From: Vigna angularis
Lineage: Eukaryota > Streptophyta > Magnoliopsida > Fabales > Fabaceae
Direction: 5' to 3'
NCBI RefSeq assembly: GCF_016808095.1
Contig: NC_068975.1
Location: 31,054,501-31,118,500, forward strand
Length of the DNA stretch: 64,000 nt
The position numbers and the translations under genes were made by a program. The notes under the pieces were generated by a model. It had not been told where the DNA came from. It saw only the letters and a program-made list of their open reading frames with translations, and searched no databases. How positions within the stretch are numbered: position 1 is the stretch's first letter; every line of letters starts with the position of its first letter. Of this stretch, positions 43,801-54,037 are shown in pieces.

Positions 43801-46630
43801 ACTTTAAAGCACCGGAATGAAAACCAAGTTTGACAAAATAAAACACATAACACAAAAATCATTTTTCTTATTTTTCAATTTGTTAATATGTTTGATGGCA
43901 GTATCAGTAAAATTATGTTATTTTAGTTTTTTTTAACATTTTTAATACCAAACCGTCCTTCTATATTTAATATATTACTAAAATGCATATAAATATATAT
44001 TAAAGTATTTAGGTGACAAATTTATGAAGCAATAATGACTAAGTGGTAAAAATGTGACTAAAATAAAACTGAATAATGATATAAAATATCTATATTATAC
44101 GAATTAAATGTATGATTATGTATATTAGTATTTAAGTTATGTATTGTGAGTAAAACTTTTATACAGGATATCTAATAAAATAAAATAATTTTATGACATT
44201 ATCGCATACATGAATCAGTATAATGCGGTCAAAGGAATAATATTTAGTGTTCACTTATTTGGAAACCGATATACATGATGTCATTGTTTTAATAATTTGA
44301 AAGGGTGGTATTTATTTATTTATGTAAAAATTAGTTATAATTGGTGAAAAGTAAAAAGGATATTAATAATAAAGGGAGAGACAGTAATAATGATGCATGA
44401 TTGTGTATAAGATTTGTGGGTGTGGTGTGAGATGTGGAGCCATGATCTTAAACTGCCATGTTGGAATGAGAGGCACAGAATGGAACACTGTGATGCACTT
44501 AATATACGTGGGACTCCGAGGTTGGAAATTGCATATTCAGAACTATTTTTAACATTTAATATCAACGTCATTTCATTGTGCGTTGAATACTTACAAAAAT
44601 ATAAACGCGTTTATCGTCTCACCATGTTTGGATTTTGGACTAAAATCAATTGGAGTATATTGATGAAGATTGGATGATACTCAATTTGGTTGTTTATAAT
44701 ATAAATTGCTTTATGTTGAGTTAAAAAATGGAAAGTCAAAATTATTATGAATTTGATTTTAGGAAAGAAAATTCAAACATGAATGAAGTTTTCAAAACTG
44801 ATTTTAGAAGTTTATGATAATTGAAAATGAAATGAAATTGATAAACATTTAACACCCATATACGACGGCAGCTAGTTGCAGTTGCAGATTCGGATTCGGA
44901 TTTGGATATGGTCAAGCCGCCTATTAGCAGCCACTACGAACCCGTGACTACCAAGGGACTCCAAAGGTTATTATAAAATTTTAGTATATGATAATTGTCA
45001 TTTTCATATTATTTCGGTTTTTTAATTAAAATGTGCTTTCATGATGACAATTACTCTTATGATATTAAAGTATTATACATTTCATTCAACAATTACGTGT
45101 ATTAAAGTGTCTTTTCTTCATTACTCTTATTTAATTTAATGTACTAGAATTATTTATATATAAATATTTTCATTTTTATTATTTAGATAATTTATTAGTA
45201 GAGATATTCTTTTAATATTGTTATGAATAAAGATCTATTCATTCATCTAAATTTATAGGTATTAATTAACATAATATAACCTTTTTAATAAAAGTCCTTC
45301 GAACTATGAAATTAAGCAAAATTTATAACTAAATTTAACATTTCATAAATATGGAAAAACTCACATAATGATTAAGATCGTAATAAGATGATCTCCATAA
45401 ACTTAGGTAGATTATTATCTTTTCTTTAATCAAGCGATTAAGATTTCAATTAGATTAGAATAATAATAATATATTATCCGCAATTCGACTCGAAAAAAAA
45501 ATTAATCTGTTATCCGTTCATTATCCGTATATATATTTGCTTAAAAAATACTCACAAATACTTGTGGATATTTACAGATATCCGCAAATATTTAAAAATA
45601 TATATTTTTATAAATTATTAAAATAAAATTATAAAAACTATAAAAAATATAATATAATATAAATTTAATTTTAATTTTAATTTTAATTAAATTTAACCTT
45701 ATAAAATATTAATTAAAATTTTATTTTTATTTTTTGCACATAACGAATATGCACGGATATAAACAATATAATACTCGTATCTGATCTGGTTTATAAGTGC
45801 ATATTAAAATATCTGCTACCTGCAACCTATAGGTAGTAAATATCTATGGGTATCAACTATCTGTCACAAATTTTATTTACGGATACCTTCACGTAGAAAT
45901 TTTTTTGTCATCCTCAAATTAAATACTTGTTTTTTCTTCTATCAAATGATTAAGTATGCAATCATACCAAATTTCACAAACATAAACAAACACTTACTTT
46001 TCTTTATACTTAAACATGTCTTGTTTATTATTTACTATGTTATGTGTATCCTTTTCTTTTTACTATAATGAAAATTTTATTAAGTTATAAATGATTTTTT
46101 AATTATTGAAATAAAAAAATATAAATAAATTACAAATTATTTTTTATCAAAATTAATTGTAAAAGAAATTATTAAAAAAGTGAAAAATATTTAAATAATT
46201 TTTTATTATAAATAATTATTTAAATTAAAAAAGTTACTAAAAAGATAAAATTAAACAAACATTACTATAAGAGTGAATCTCTTTTATAGATAGTAAGTAT
46301 ATATACTTCATAAAAAACACTTACAGAAAAAACATTGTAATATAAATGAAAATTAATGATATTTTATGGTTTAGGGATGAATCTTTTATCAAGCTAGTCT
46401 AATAAAAAAACCTGATGACTCTGATATCATCGTAGATTTATTATATAATAGTAAAAAGAAAGACCATGAAGAAGAAAATAAAGAAGGGAGAAGCCATAAA
46501 GAAAGAAAGAATGTAGAGAAGGATGTAATGTTACATTTATATGTACAAAAGGATACAAGAGGACATATATAGGAATGAAAAAGAAACATAAAAACAGAAA
46601 GAGAAGGAGAGGAGAAAAAAGACAAGGGAC
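40816..46630. other. Long AT-rich intergenic region
   Basis: It holds the upstream region of transporter copy 2, a short mobile element (41994-42199), a GC-richer patch at about 42750-43190 that may be an old transposon piece, and a patch at about 45460-45860 rich in TATCCG/GATATCCGC words. No gene was supported. Confidence 0.5.
41994..42199. mobile_element. Short element with 12-bp inverted ends
   Basis: A 206-bp segment bounded by AGAAATTGTTGG and its exact reverse complement CCAACAATTTCT. Inside those ends it also reads TGTTGG...CCAACA, the pattern of a small LTR. It could be a MITE or a solo LTR. I found no clear flanking target duplication, and the bases flanking the TG...CA version are inverted rather than direct copies. 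Confidence 0.5.
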
Positions 46631-46809
46631 TATTGGATTTAATTTATTTTTCGTTTATATTTGTACATTTATGTTCATATATTTATATTCTGTTTTTATA
46701 TTTATATTTCGTTTTTATATTGTTTCAAACAACTATATATATGTAAATTGTACTCTCTCTTTATCATGGAATAAGAAATATAATTTTCATCCTTTCTTTT
46801 CTCATAACA
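46631..46809 (+). repeat. 5' LTR of the copia element
   Basis: 179 bp, aligning from TATTGGATTTAATTTATT to CTCATAACA with the 3' LTR. It differs by several substitutions and lacks the AT expansion of the 3' copy. The first bases read TA rather than the usual TG in both LTRs. Confidence 0.88.
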
Positions 46810-46821
46810 TCGTATCATAAG
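46810..46821 (+). other. Decayed primer binding site
   Basis: TCGTATCATAAG directly follows the 5' LTR. It matches 9 of 12 positions of TGGTATCAGAGC, the initiator-Met tRNA primer site common in plant copia elements. Confidence 0.65.
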
Positions 46822-46926
46822 AAAATTAATTCTTCATCACGTTCTTTCGCAACCATTTTTGTTCCTGTCTAGGTCTTCATATTCTACCTTTCGTTCTTGG
46901 CTTTCCTGCCTTTTTCTTCTCCTTCT

Positions 46927-47280
46927 ATGGCTACTCCCTCTGTTACTCTCGCATCGTTGTAAGATACAACACACGACTATTACATTTACCCTAACGAGAA
47001 TCCTTCACTAGTGCTTATTTCCCCGATTCTTGAAGGTAACAATTATCATGGATGGACTCGCTCGATGTCTATAGCACTACAAATGAAGAATAAATTTGGC
47101 TTTGTTGATGGTTCCATTCCTTGTCTAGCTGATACAGATCCCATGGTTCCAGCATAGAAGCGTTGCAATAATCTGGTTTTATCTTGGATCAATCATTCTG
47201 TTTCTCATGAGATTGCTACAAGTATTATCTGGATTGACTCTGCCGCTATAACATGGAAGGATCTCAAAGATCGTTTATCC
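46927..47280 (+). pseudogene. Truncated copia gag remnant
   Basis: It starts ATGGCTACTCCCTC and carries gag-like motifs ISPILEGNNYHGWTRSM and ALQMKNKFGFVDGS. In-frame stops occur near 46960 and 47155. The sequence passes abruptly from LKDRLSQ into the protease, so the rest of gag and the CCHC zinc knuckle are deleted. Confidence 0.85.
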
Positions 47281-48364
47281 CAATGTATTTTAGACACAGG
47301 TGCTACTGATCATATATCCAGTTCTTTGTCTCATTTTATTTCTTACCATAGAATCTCACCAATTACAGTATCACTACCCAACAAGAACTCTTCATTTGCT
47401 CATTTTTCTGGCACAGTTTCACTTAGCCCACACCTTACTTTACATAATGTCTTGTTTGTTCCTAATTTTTTAATCAATCTTATTTCGGTCACAAAGTTAA
47501 CTAAATCTCTATCTTGTAAACTTAACATTTCTGAATTTTCCTGTGAAATACAGGACAAGTCAACCCTGCAGATGATTGGGAAAGCTGAAGAAAGAGATGG
47601 CTTGTATGTCATGATAGTTCCTACACCCACACCCCTTGGTTCACTAGCTGTTATTACTCCTGAGAATTTTATTGCTTGTTCTACAATAAGACATAACTCT
47701 ATAGATATTTGGCATTATAGACTAGGGCATCCCTTCTTTTTCTTGTTATACCAAATTACGCAACATGTATGCCACTTTACCCGATACAAAATACACTCAT
47801 TGTGATGCTTGTCATTATTCTAAGCAAAGAAAATTGCCTTCTCAATTAAGTACTACTGTTTCAAAAGCTCATTTTGATTTAATTCATGTTGATATTTGGG
47901 GGCCCTATTGTACTTCTTTTGCTGATGATTTCAAATATTTCTTAACTACAGTGGATGGTATGTCTAGATACACATGGATTAAATTGATGGCAAGTAAATC
48001 AGATACAAGATCACAACTTATTGGCTTTGTTTCTTATATAAAAACATAATTCGACATTGATGTAAAAGTTGTTAGATCAGATAGTGGTAATGAGTTTGCA
48101 ATGACAAATTTTTATAGACAAAAAGGGATACAACATCAATTATCTTGTGTTGAAACACCTCAACAAAATGGAGTCGTTGAGAGAAAACATCAACACATTC
48201 TCAATGTTGCTAGATCTTTAATGTTTCAATCTCATTTGTCTATAATTTTCTGGTCTTTTGCTGTTCGTTATGTTGTACAACTCATTAATATTTTACCTTC
48301 CAAAGTTTTAGCATATTTTTCTCCATCTCAGCTATTACACAATGTTAAACCTGACATTACTTAC
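47281..48364 (+). pseudogene. Copia protease and integrase remnant
   Basis: Protease: the active-site motif LDTGATDHI at the start, then the typical LHNVLFVPNFLINLISV. Pre-integrase zinc region: WHYRLGHP, then CDACHYSKQ after a frameshift near 47735. Integrase core: the three acidic residues are in IHVDIWGP, RSDSGNEF and QNGVVERKH. A TAA near 48047 interrupts the frame. The coding sequence is cut at 48364 by the nested element and resumes at 49992. Confidence 0.9.
48360..48364. repeat. 5-bp target duplication, left side of nested element
   Basis: CTTAC, repeated exactly at 49987-49991. Removing the nested element and one copy restores the copia reading frame across the junction. Confidence 0.9.
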
Positions 48365-48630
48365 TGATAATGCTAAATTTTACCATTATTTAAGCATCAT
48401 TTTAGTAGCAAAATCAACTCCTTTCTAACTTATAACTTGTTTAATCCTCTTCTTTTGTCTTGTTTTCTGAATAATTGTGTTTTTGGCTACTTTGATGTAC
48501 TTTCATTAATAATCCCTTATTTTGTAGCTAAAAATGAGCTTGGAAGAGTCTCCAACAATGTATAGAGCTGAACCAAAGCAAGCACATGCAGAAACACTCG
48601 TCAGCAGCGCAAGAACGCTCATCGCAGAGA

Positions 48631-48981
48631 GGACGCTCGCCCAGGAGATAGGACGCTCGCCCAGCACGAGAGGACGCTCGCCCAGGATAAGTGGACGCTC
48701 GTTTAGAGTGGAAGCACGAGAGGACGCTCGTCCAGCCAGGCAGAAGTGGACGCTCGTCCAGCCAGGCAAAAGTGGACGCTCGTCCAGCCAGGCAAAAGAG
48801 GACGCTCGTCCAGCCATGCAGAAGAGGACGCTCGTCCAGCCATGCAGAAGAGGACGCTCGGCAGCGAGAAGAGGACGCTCGTCCAAAGAGATGCGCAGTG
48901 GACGCTCGTCCAGCGAAGAGAGGAGAGGACGCTCGTCCAAGGAGGCGCTGACGCTCGGCAGCGAGAAGTGGACGCTCGTCC
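48631..48981. repeat. GC-rich tandem array of a self-complementary motif
   Basis: Fifteen copies of GACGCTCG in about 350 bp, nine of them in the form GGACGCTCGTCC. That form is an inverted repeat with a 5-bp stem and a 2-base loop. Spacing is mostly 15-32 bp; the central five units repeat every 26-27 bp. The array is open in several frames on both strands, an effect of composition and not of coding. It differs sharply from the AT-rich surroundings. Confidence 0.9.
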
Positions 48982-49003
48982 ACTTTCAGCTTCCAGAGAG
49001 TTT

Positions 49004-49085
49004 CACGCCCGGGCGTGAGAAATGGGGCGCCCGGGCGTGAGAAATGGGGCGCCCGGGCGCGACTGAGAGAGGGCGCCGGGCGCGA
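49004..49085. repeat. CG-rich palindromic patch in the nested LTR
   Basis: It begins with a perfect 14-bp palindrome CACGCCCGGGCGTG. The unit GGGCGTGAGAAATGGGGCGC then repeats about twice, and GGGCGCC-type words follow. Confidence 0.85.
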
Positions 49086-49986
49086 CTTTTGCTGATGTGT
49101 CTGACAGAGCTTATTTAACCCAGAAACGTGAAGGGGTTACGGTCTTTGGTTCTTTGAAGGTGCGATTTCACGTCTGGAGCTCATGGAGGGCGCGAGGAGC
49201 GTGTGGGAACATCTCCTCCTCTTCCTTTGGGTCTCCTTCTTCTTCCATCTTCCATGTTTGTAAGCTTTAGGGTTCTCCATGGAAATGGAGAACCAGATTC
49301 ATCTTGTTAGGGATAGATGTAGCCTTTGAATCTTGTGTAATTGTTGAATGATTTGAATATATATATGCCTTTTCTATCAATTGCTAGTATTCTTGTTTCC
49401 AATCTTAAAGCTTGCATGTAATGGGGACGTTCATGACTTGATTTTGGGGTTTTATGGGTTATGGGGACGTAAGATGGAACCCAGAACTGAAATAGGAGTC
49501 CTTGTGGTTCATTGATTCTAGGGATGGAAGATGATTCACATGTTGTCTTAGATCCTAGTTCTTAATGCGGGTTTGCTTGTTAGATTGTCCAAGGGATTGG
49601 AGTTTGATAAGGAAAACCTAGGCTCTTTCACCTAAGGGATTAGGGCTAGAGTGTTTTAGTGGATTGACTTTAGTAAATTGATAGAGAGGAGATGAAATTG
49701 GTCATACACAAGAGTGCATTGGTGAAAACTAGCCTTAACAATGTCATTTCATACCATTTCTAGTCTTTTCCATTTCCAAGTGCCTTCAATACCAAAGTCC
49801 AACCTTGTAATTACTTGTCAATTTATCTTTTTGCACTTGTTTGTAAATTGATGTTATGTTCTTGAGTCTAGATGAGTTGTTAATCGCACAATTCTCTAGT
49901 ATTACGAGTCTCTTGGGAAAACGATACCTGGTCTTACCGGTTTATTACTTGAAGCGATTCGGTACACTTGCCGAAATTGCCTAACA

Positions 49987-49991
49987 CTTAC
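49987..49991. repeat. 5-bp target duplication, right side of nested element
   Basis: CTTAC, identical to 48360-48364. Confidence 0.9.
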
Positions 49992-51200
49992 TTACGAGTT
50001 TTTGGCTCACTTTGCTATGCTTCAACTCTTCAAACTCATAGAATAAAATTTCAACCTCGTGCAAGAAAATGTGTTTTACTGGGTTTTAAAACAGGAGTGA
50101 AAGGCTACCTTTTATTAGATTTCAACTCTAGGGAAATTTTTCTATCAAGGAATGTAGTATTTTATGAAAATATATTTCCTTTTCTTACTAGTGACAAGCA
50201 CTCACCTGTTGATACACAAAATTTCTTGGATTTTGTCACCAAAATTATTTCACCTTCATCACCTCTTTTCTCAGAAGTTACTGATCAACCCTCTTTACCA
50301 CTTACATATCTACCTTTTATTGTTCCCGACCCTGTTATTTTTTCTTCTCAGCCTGTTTCTGTTGAACCTGCCACTGCTACTCCACAAAGGAAATCAATCA
50401 GGCTAAAACATAAACCATCTTATCTGCAGGACTATCATTGCAACATGTTATCTACTTCTTCCGCCACTCAGTCATCCACAAGTACCTTATATCGTATCTC
50501 TTCATATCTCTTATATGATGCATTATCATCTCTTCATAAATCATATGTCCTTAATCTGTCCCAAGTTAGTGAACCTAAAACCTATAACCAAGCCATCAAA
50601 CATGATTGTTGGAGAAATGTCATGGATGAAGAAATTGCAGCTTTAGAAAATACCAAAACTTGGGTTTTGACTAATATACCTAATGGAAAGCAACCTATCA
50701 GATGTAAATGGGTATACAAAATAAAGAGGCATGTTGATAGCAATATTGAACGATACAAGGCAAGGTTAGTAGCCAAAGGCTACACATAACAACAAGGTTT
50801 ATATTACTTTGAGACCTTTTCACCTGTTGTCAAACTCACAACAATAAGATTGGTTCTGGCTTTAGCAGCTTCCAAACATTGGTATTTACATCAACTAGAT
50901 GTAAATAATGCCTTTTTACATGGGAATCTAGATGAAGAAGTATACATGTCTCTTCCTCTTGGCTATAAAACTGAAAAACCAAGACAAGTTTGCAAGTTAT
51001 TGAAGTCTTGATATGGACTCAAACAGGCCTCTAGACAATGGAATTACAAGTTGACAACTACTTTACTCTCTTTGGGCTACATACAATCAAAACCAGATTA
51101 TTAACATTTTATCAAAAGTGATTCTGCTCATATTACCATCTTACTTGTTTATGTAGATTATATAGTTTTGGTAGGTGACGACATCCAGAAAATCCAAACT
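49992..51200 (+). pseudogene. Copia integrase C-terminus and reverse transcriptase remnant
   Basis: It resumes the integrase at YLRVFGSLCYA, with GYLLLDFNSREIFLSRNVVF, then enters reverse transcriptase: [41 protein letters not shown] and YGLKQASRQWN. In-frame stops occur near 50787, 51009 and 51102. The catalytic YVDD box reads YVDY (about 51150), which removes an essential aspartate. The sequence stops after GDDIQKIQT, where foreign DNA begins. Confidence 0.9.
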
Positions 51201-51202
51201 GT

Positions 51203-51980
51203 GAAGGTTCGGTGGAAAACAAAAAAATAGAAACTAAGGAAAACACCAAGGTTGGAGCGAGTCTGACAGCCCTAGAAGGGGATGCTCTGGCGGAGTTTCG
51301 ACAATCAGTAAAAAGGATTGAGTTACCAACATTCAATGGCGATGACCTTGCGGGATGGATTTCGAGAGCGGAGATTTGCTTCAAGGTTTAGGAGACCAGC
51401 GAGATGGTGAAAGTAAATCTGGCTCATTTGTGCATGGAAGGAAGGGACAATCCACTTTTTCAACTCGTTGTTAAACGATTATGAGGTGCTATCATGGGAT
51501 AATTTGAAGAAGAAGTTATTCGAATGAAAGCGATCATGGAAGAGTTGCGTCTGCAAGCATCTCAAAATCATTCAGCACTAGATGAGATGAGGAAAGAAGC
51601 TGCAGAAAATCAAACAAAAATGATGGAGTTGATGACGAGGAGTTTTGAAAAGAGAATATAGAAAGGATCACAGATCCTGTTTCATTGAAATCAAGGCAAA
51701 AACAGAAGGAATAACCCTACTGCCCAGAGCTAGGCTCCTTAAGAGACCAAAACGATACTCTCCACTCTAATTTTGTTCAAAAACAGAATCCCCACCCCCA
51801 CACACTCCCCTAAAACTATAAAGGTAATAAAGAAAAAGGAAATCTTCTAGGATCCTCCAATTCTCTCTCTCTAACTAATTTTGTCCACCTCAACCCCTTT
51901 ATTTTTTTCTCCTGCTATAAACTTGTCCCCATTTCCTTTGCTCTTTTGTTTCTTTGTCCAATATATTGTTTGGCCCAACA
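51203..51980 (+). pseudogene. Ty3/gypsy-type gag fragment inside the copia element
   Basis: Foreign sequence with gypsy gag motifs (SVKRIELPTFNGDDLAGWIS, RAEICFKV, NSLLNDYEVLSWDNLKKKLFE in shifted frames) and several stops. Directly after this core comes a heptad-like stretch (MKAIMEELRLQ, HSALDEMRKEAAENQ) that normally lies N-terminal to the gag core, so the order looks permuted. The tail (51770-51980) is non-coding, pyrimidine-rich DNA. About 55 codons of copia reverse transcriptase are absent at the junction, so this is a replacement and not a clean insertion. The edges are approximate. Confidence 0.65.
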
Positions 51981-51984
51981 GATA

Positions 51985-52677
51985 TTTGGGTTGTATCAGA
52001 TGTCAACCTGTTTCTACTCCCATACAGCCAGGCACAAAATTTTTCAAGACAGAAGGGAAACCTTATTCAGATGTGCATGCCTATAGAAGACTTCTTGGCA
52101 GGTTACTATATCTAACCAATACAAGACCAGATTTATGTTTCGCTATTAGTACTCTCAGTCCATTTCTTTTCAATCCTTTGGAAGATCACTATGCAGCAAC
52201 AATAAGGATCCTGAGATATATCAAGAACAATCCAGAACAAGGATTATTCTTTCCCTCCAACACAGAACATGCTCTCAAGGCTTTTAGTGATTATGATTGG
52301 GCTGCTTGCCCTGACACTAGAAGGTCTATGACTGGTTTTAATGTGTTCTATGGTGCATCATTAATCAGCTGGAAATTCAATGGCTTCTGTATTTGCTCCA
52401 TGATTTGAAACAACCTCTACCACAACCAATTCCTCTGTTTTGTGACAATCAATCTGCTATACAAATTGCACAAAATCCAGCCATGCATGAGAGGACAAAA
52501 CATATTGAAATTGATTGTCATCTCATAAGAGATAAAGTTCAAGCTGGTGTAATTAAACTCCTGTCCATTCCTACTTCAGCACAACTTGCAGATATTCATA
52601 CTAAAGTTTTGTATCTAACACAATTTCAATCTTTGTTGTCCAAGCTGAGCATTAAGGATATATATACTGCAGCTTGA
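51985..52677 (+). pseudogene. Copia reverse transcriptase C-terminus and RNase H remnant
   Basis: It starts at YLGCIRCQPVSTP. Typical motifs follow: [58 protein letters not shown] and [13 protein letters not shown]. The segment that normally links LISWKSKKQ to the AEAEYRA motif is missing (a frameshift and deletion near 52375-52395), which removes an RNase H active-site acid. It ends at a TGA that overlaps the polypurine tract. Confidence 0.9.
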
Positions 52678-52682
52678 GGGGA
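52674..52682 (+). other. Polypurine tract
   Basis: TTGAGGGGA lies immediately before the 3' LTR, the usual plus-strand primer site of copia elements. Confidence 0.75.
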
Positions 52683-52782
52683 TATTGGATTTAATTTATT
52701 TTCCGTTTATATCTGTGCATTTATGTTCATATATTTATATTTTGTTTTTATATTTATATTCCATTTTTATATTGTTTTAAAC

Positions 52783-52817
<35 letters not shown>

Positions 52818-52881
52818 AATTGTACTCTCTCTTTATCATAGAATAAGAAATATAAATTTTATCATTTTTTTTCTCATAACA
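52683..52881 (+). repeat. 3' LTR of the copia element
   Basis: 199 bp. It is longer than the 5' copy because of an (AT)n expansion at about 52786-52814. It ends CTCATAACA and is followed by GGGAG. Confidence 0.88.
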
Positions 52882-53972
52882 GGGAGAAGAGAGTTTGAGT
52901 CGAACGGTACGAACAGTAAAACCGAACGGTAAAGGGCCAAACAGTATTACTATTATCAAAAGTTTAATTGATAAAAAAATTTGCATCTTGTGAATCACTT
53001 CTTAATTTTGTTTTATCCTTTTCTTTATATTTTTCTACGTTAACCTTCTATTTGTTATCATTTTTTAAAAGAATGACCTCATATAAAAATAATATGGCAT
53101 AGGACCAAATTTATCTATTTCACTGAACACATTGTTGACCAAAAATTTAAGTTTAACTGAAAAAAAAAAAAAAAAATCAGAATTGACAAAACTAAACCAA
53201 AACAATAAATAAATTAATATTTAAAAAAAATGTGACATTAAAACAAATTTACCTACTCAGAGTGTGTTGAGTCTTCCTTCTTTGTCATTGTTATTTAACC
53301 TAGCATACAAGCCATTTGGCAAAGGTTAAAAATGAGACTAACAGGTTAAAAATGAATAAGCTTTGGCAAACCTCACATGTCTAATAAAATTATAGACATA
53401 ATCCACAGTTGAGATTTATGATCTGCTTCTCTGTCCAATTTTTCCACAAAACAAATAAATCATAGTGATTTTCATGTCTGCCAGCCGTTGACAAAAGTTC
53501 CTCATGTTATTTGAAAAACATTCATATATTCAATTTCTGCTTTAAATATAAGAGAGAGTTCATTGATTGCACTCCACAGTGAGAAAGACAAGCAACGAGG
53601 GCCACTCAAAATGTCTTTTTATTACAAATATCAAAATGGATCATCCAATTGAGTTTCAGTTTAAGATGGCTTGCCCCAATTCAAATTCTTAAAACTCAAT
53701 TTTATGATTTAGATTCGCGCAATCATTCATTAGGTCACATTAAATTATCTATTATATATATAAATGAAATTAATTAATTAAATTACACATATATATATTT
53801 TAGTAAATATTATACATTAATAACCTTTTCATCAAAAATAAACTTTGTAAATTCAATTCTTCAATTATAATTATTCAAATAAGTTTTCTAAAAAATTTAA
53901 CAATAATAACAAAATGATACAATTTTTCATATTTTAATATTCTTTTAAAAAATATATATTACGTTTATTTTA

Positions 53973-53973
<1 letters not shown>

Positions 53974-54033
<60 letters not shown>
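53974..54033. repeat. (AT)n microsatellite
   Basis: About 60 bp of uninterrupted AT dinucleotide. Confidence 0.95.

Positions 54034-54037
<4 letters not shown>

Larger units (their letters stand above)
48365..49986. mobile_element. Nested LTR-type element, probably a solo LTR
   Basis: 1622 bp running from TGATAATGC to CCTAACA, flanked by perfect CTTAC duplications and inserted into the copia integrase. TG...CA ends with a 5-bp duplication define an LTR retroelement. No second LTR, primer site or protein-coding domain is found inside, so it most likely arose by recombination between two LTRs. It carries a GC-rich repeat array (48631-48981), a palindromic patch (49004-49085), and then ordinary-looking sequence ending in CGATTCGGTACACTTGCCG. 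That ending resembles plant Ty3/gypsy LTR ends (recollection). Confidence 0.85.
46631..52881 (+). mobile_element. Degenerate Ty1/copia retrotransposon with nested insertions
   Basis: Short LTRs (46631-46809 and 52683-52881) bracket remnants in copia order: gag, protease, integrase, reverse transcriptase, RNase H. A primer binding site follows the 5' LTR and a polypurine tract precedes the 3' LTR. The flanks are GGGAC and GGGAG, a 4-of-5 target duplication. The element cannot encode its own proteins. It has internal stops in gag and integrase, a truncated gag without a zinc knuckle, the YVDD box changed to YVDY, a deletion in RNase H and two foreign insertions. Confidence 0.93.

Noticed and set aside
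44335..44677. Paired open frames on both strands
   Set aside because: No family motifs, no splice structure, and composition like the surrounding intergenic DNA.
45460..45860. Possible hAT-type MITE rich in TATCCG words
   Set aside because: Repeated words are present, but I could not define inverted ends or a target duplication.
48631..48981. CRISPR-like array
   Set aside because: The units are contiguous variants without unique spacers, in a plant LTR; no cas genes.
48506..49040. Several overlapping open frames on both strands of the repeat array
   Set aside because: They arise because the GC-rich repeat lacks stop codons; the peptides are just the repeat in different frames.
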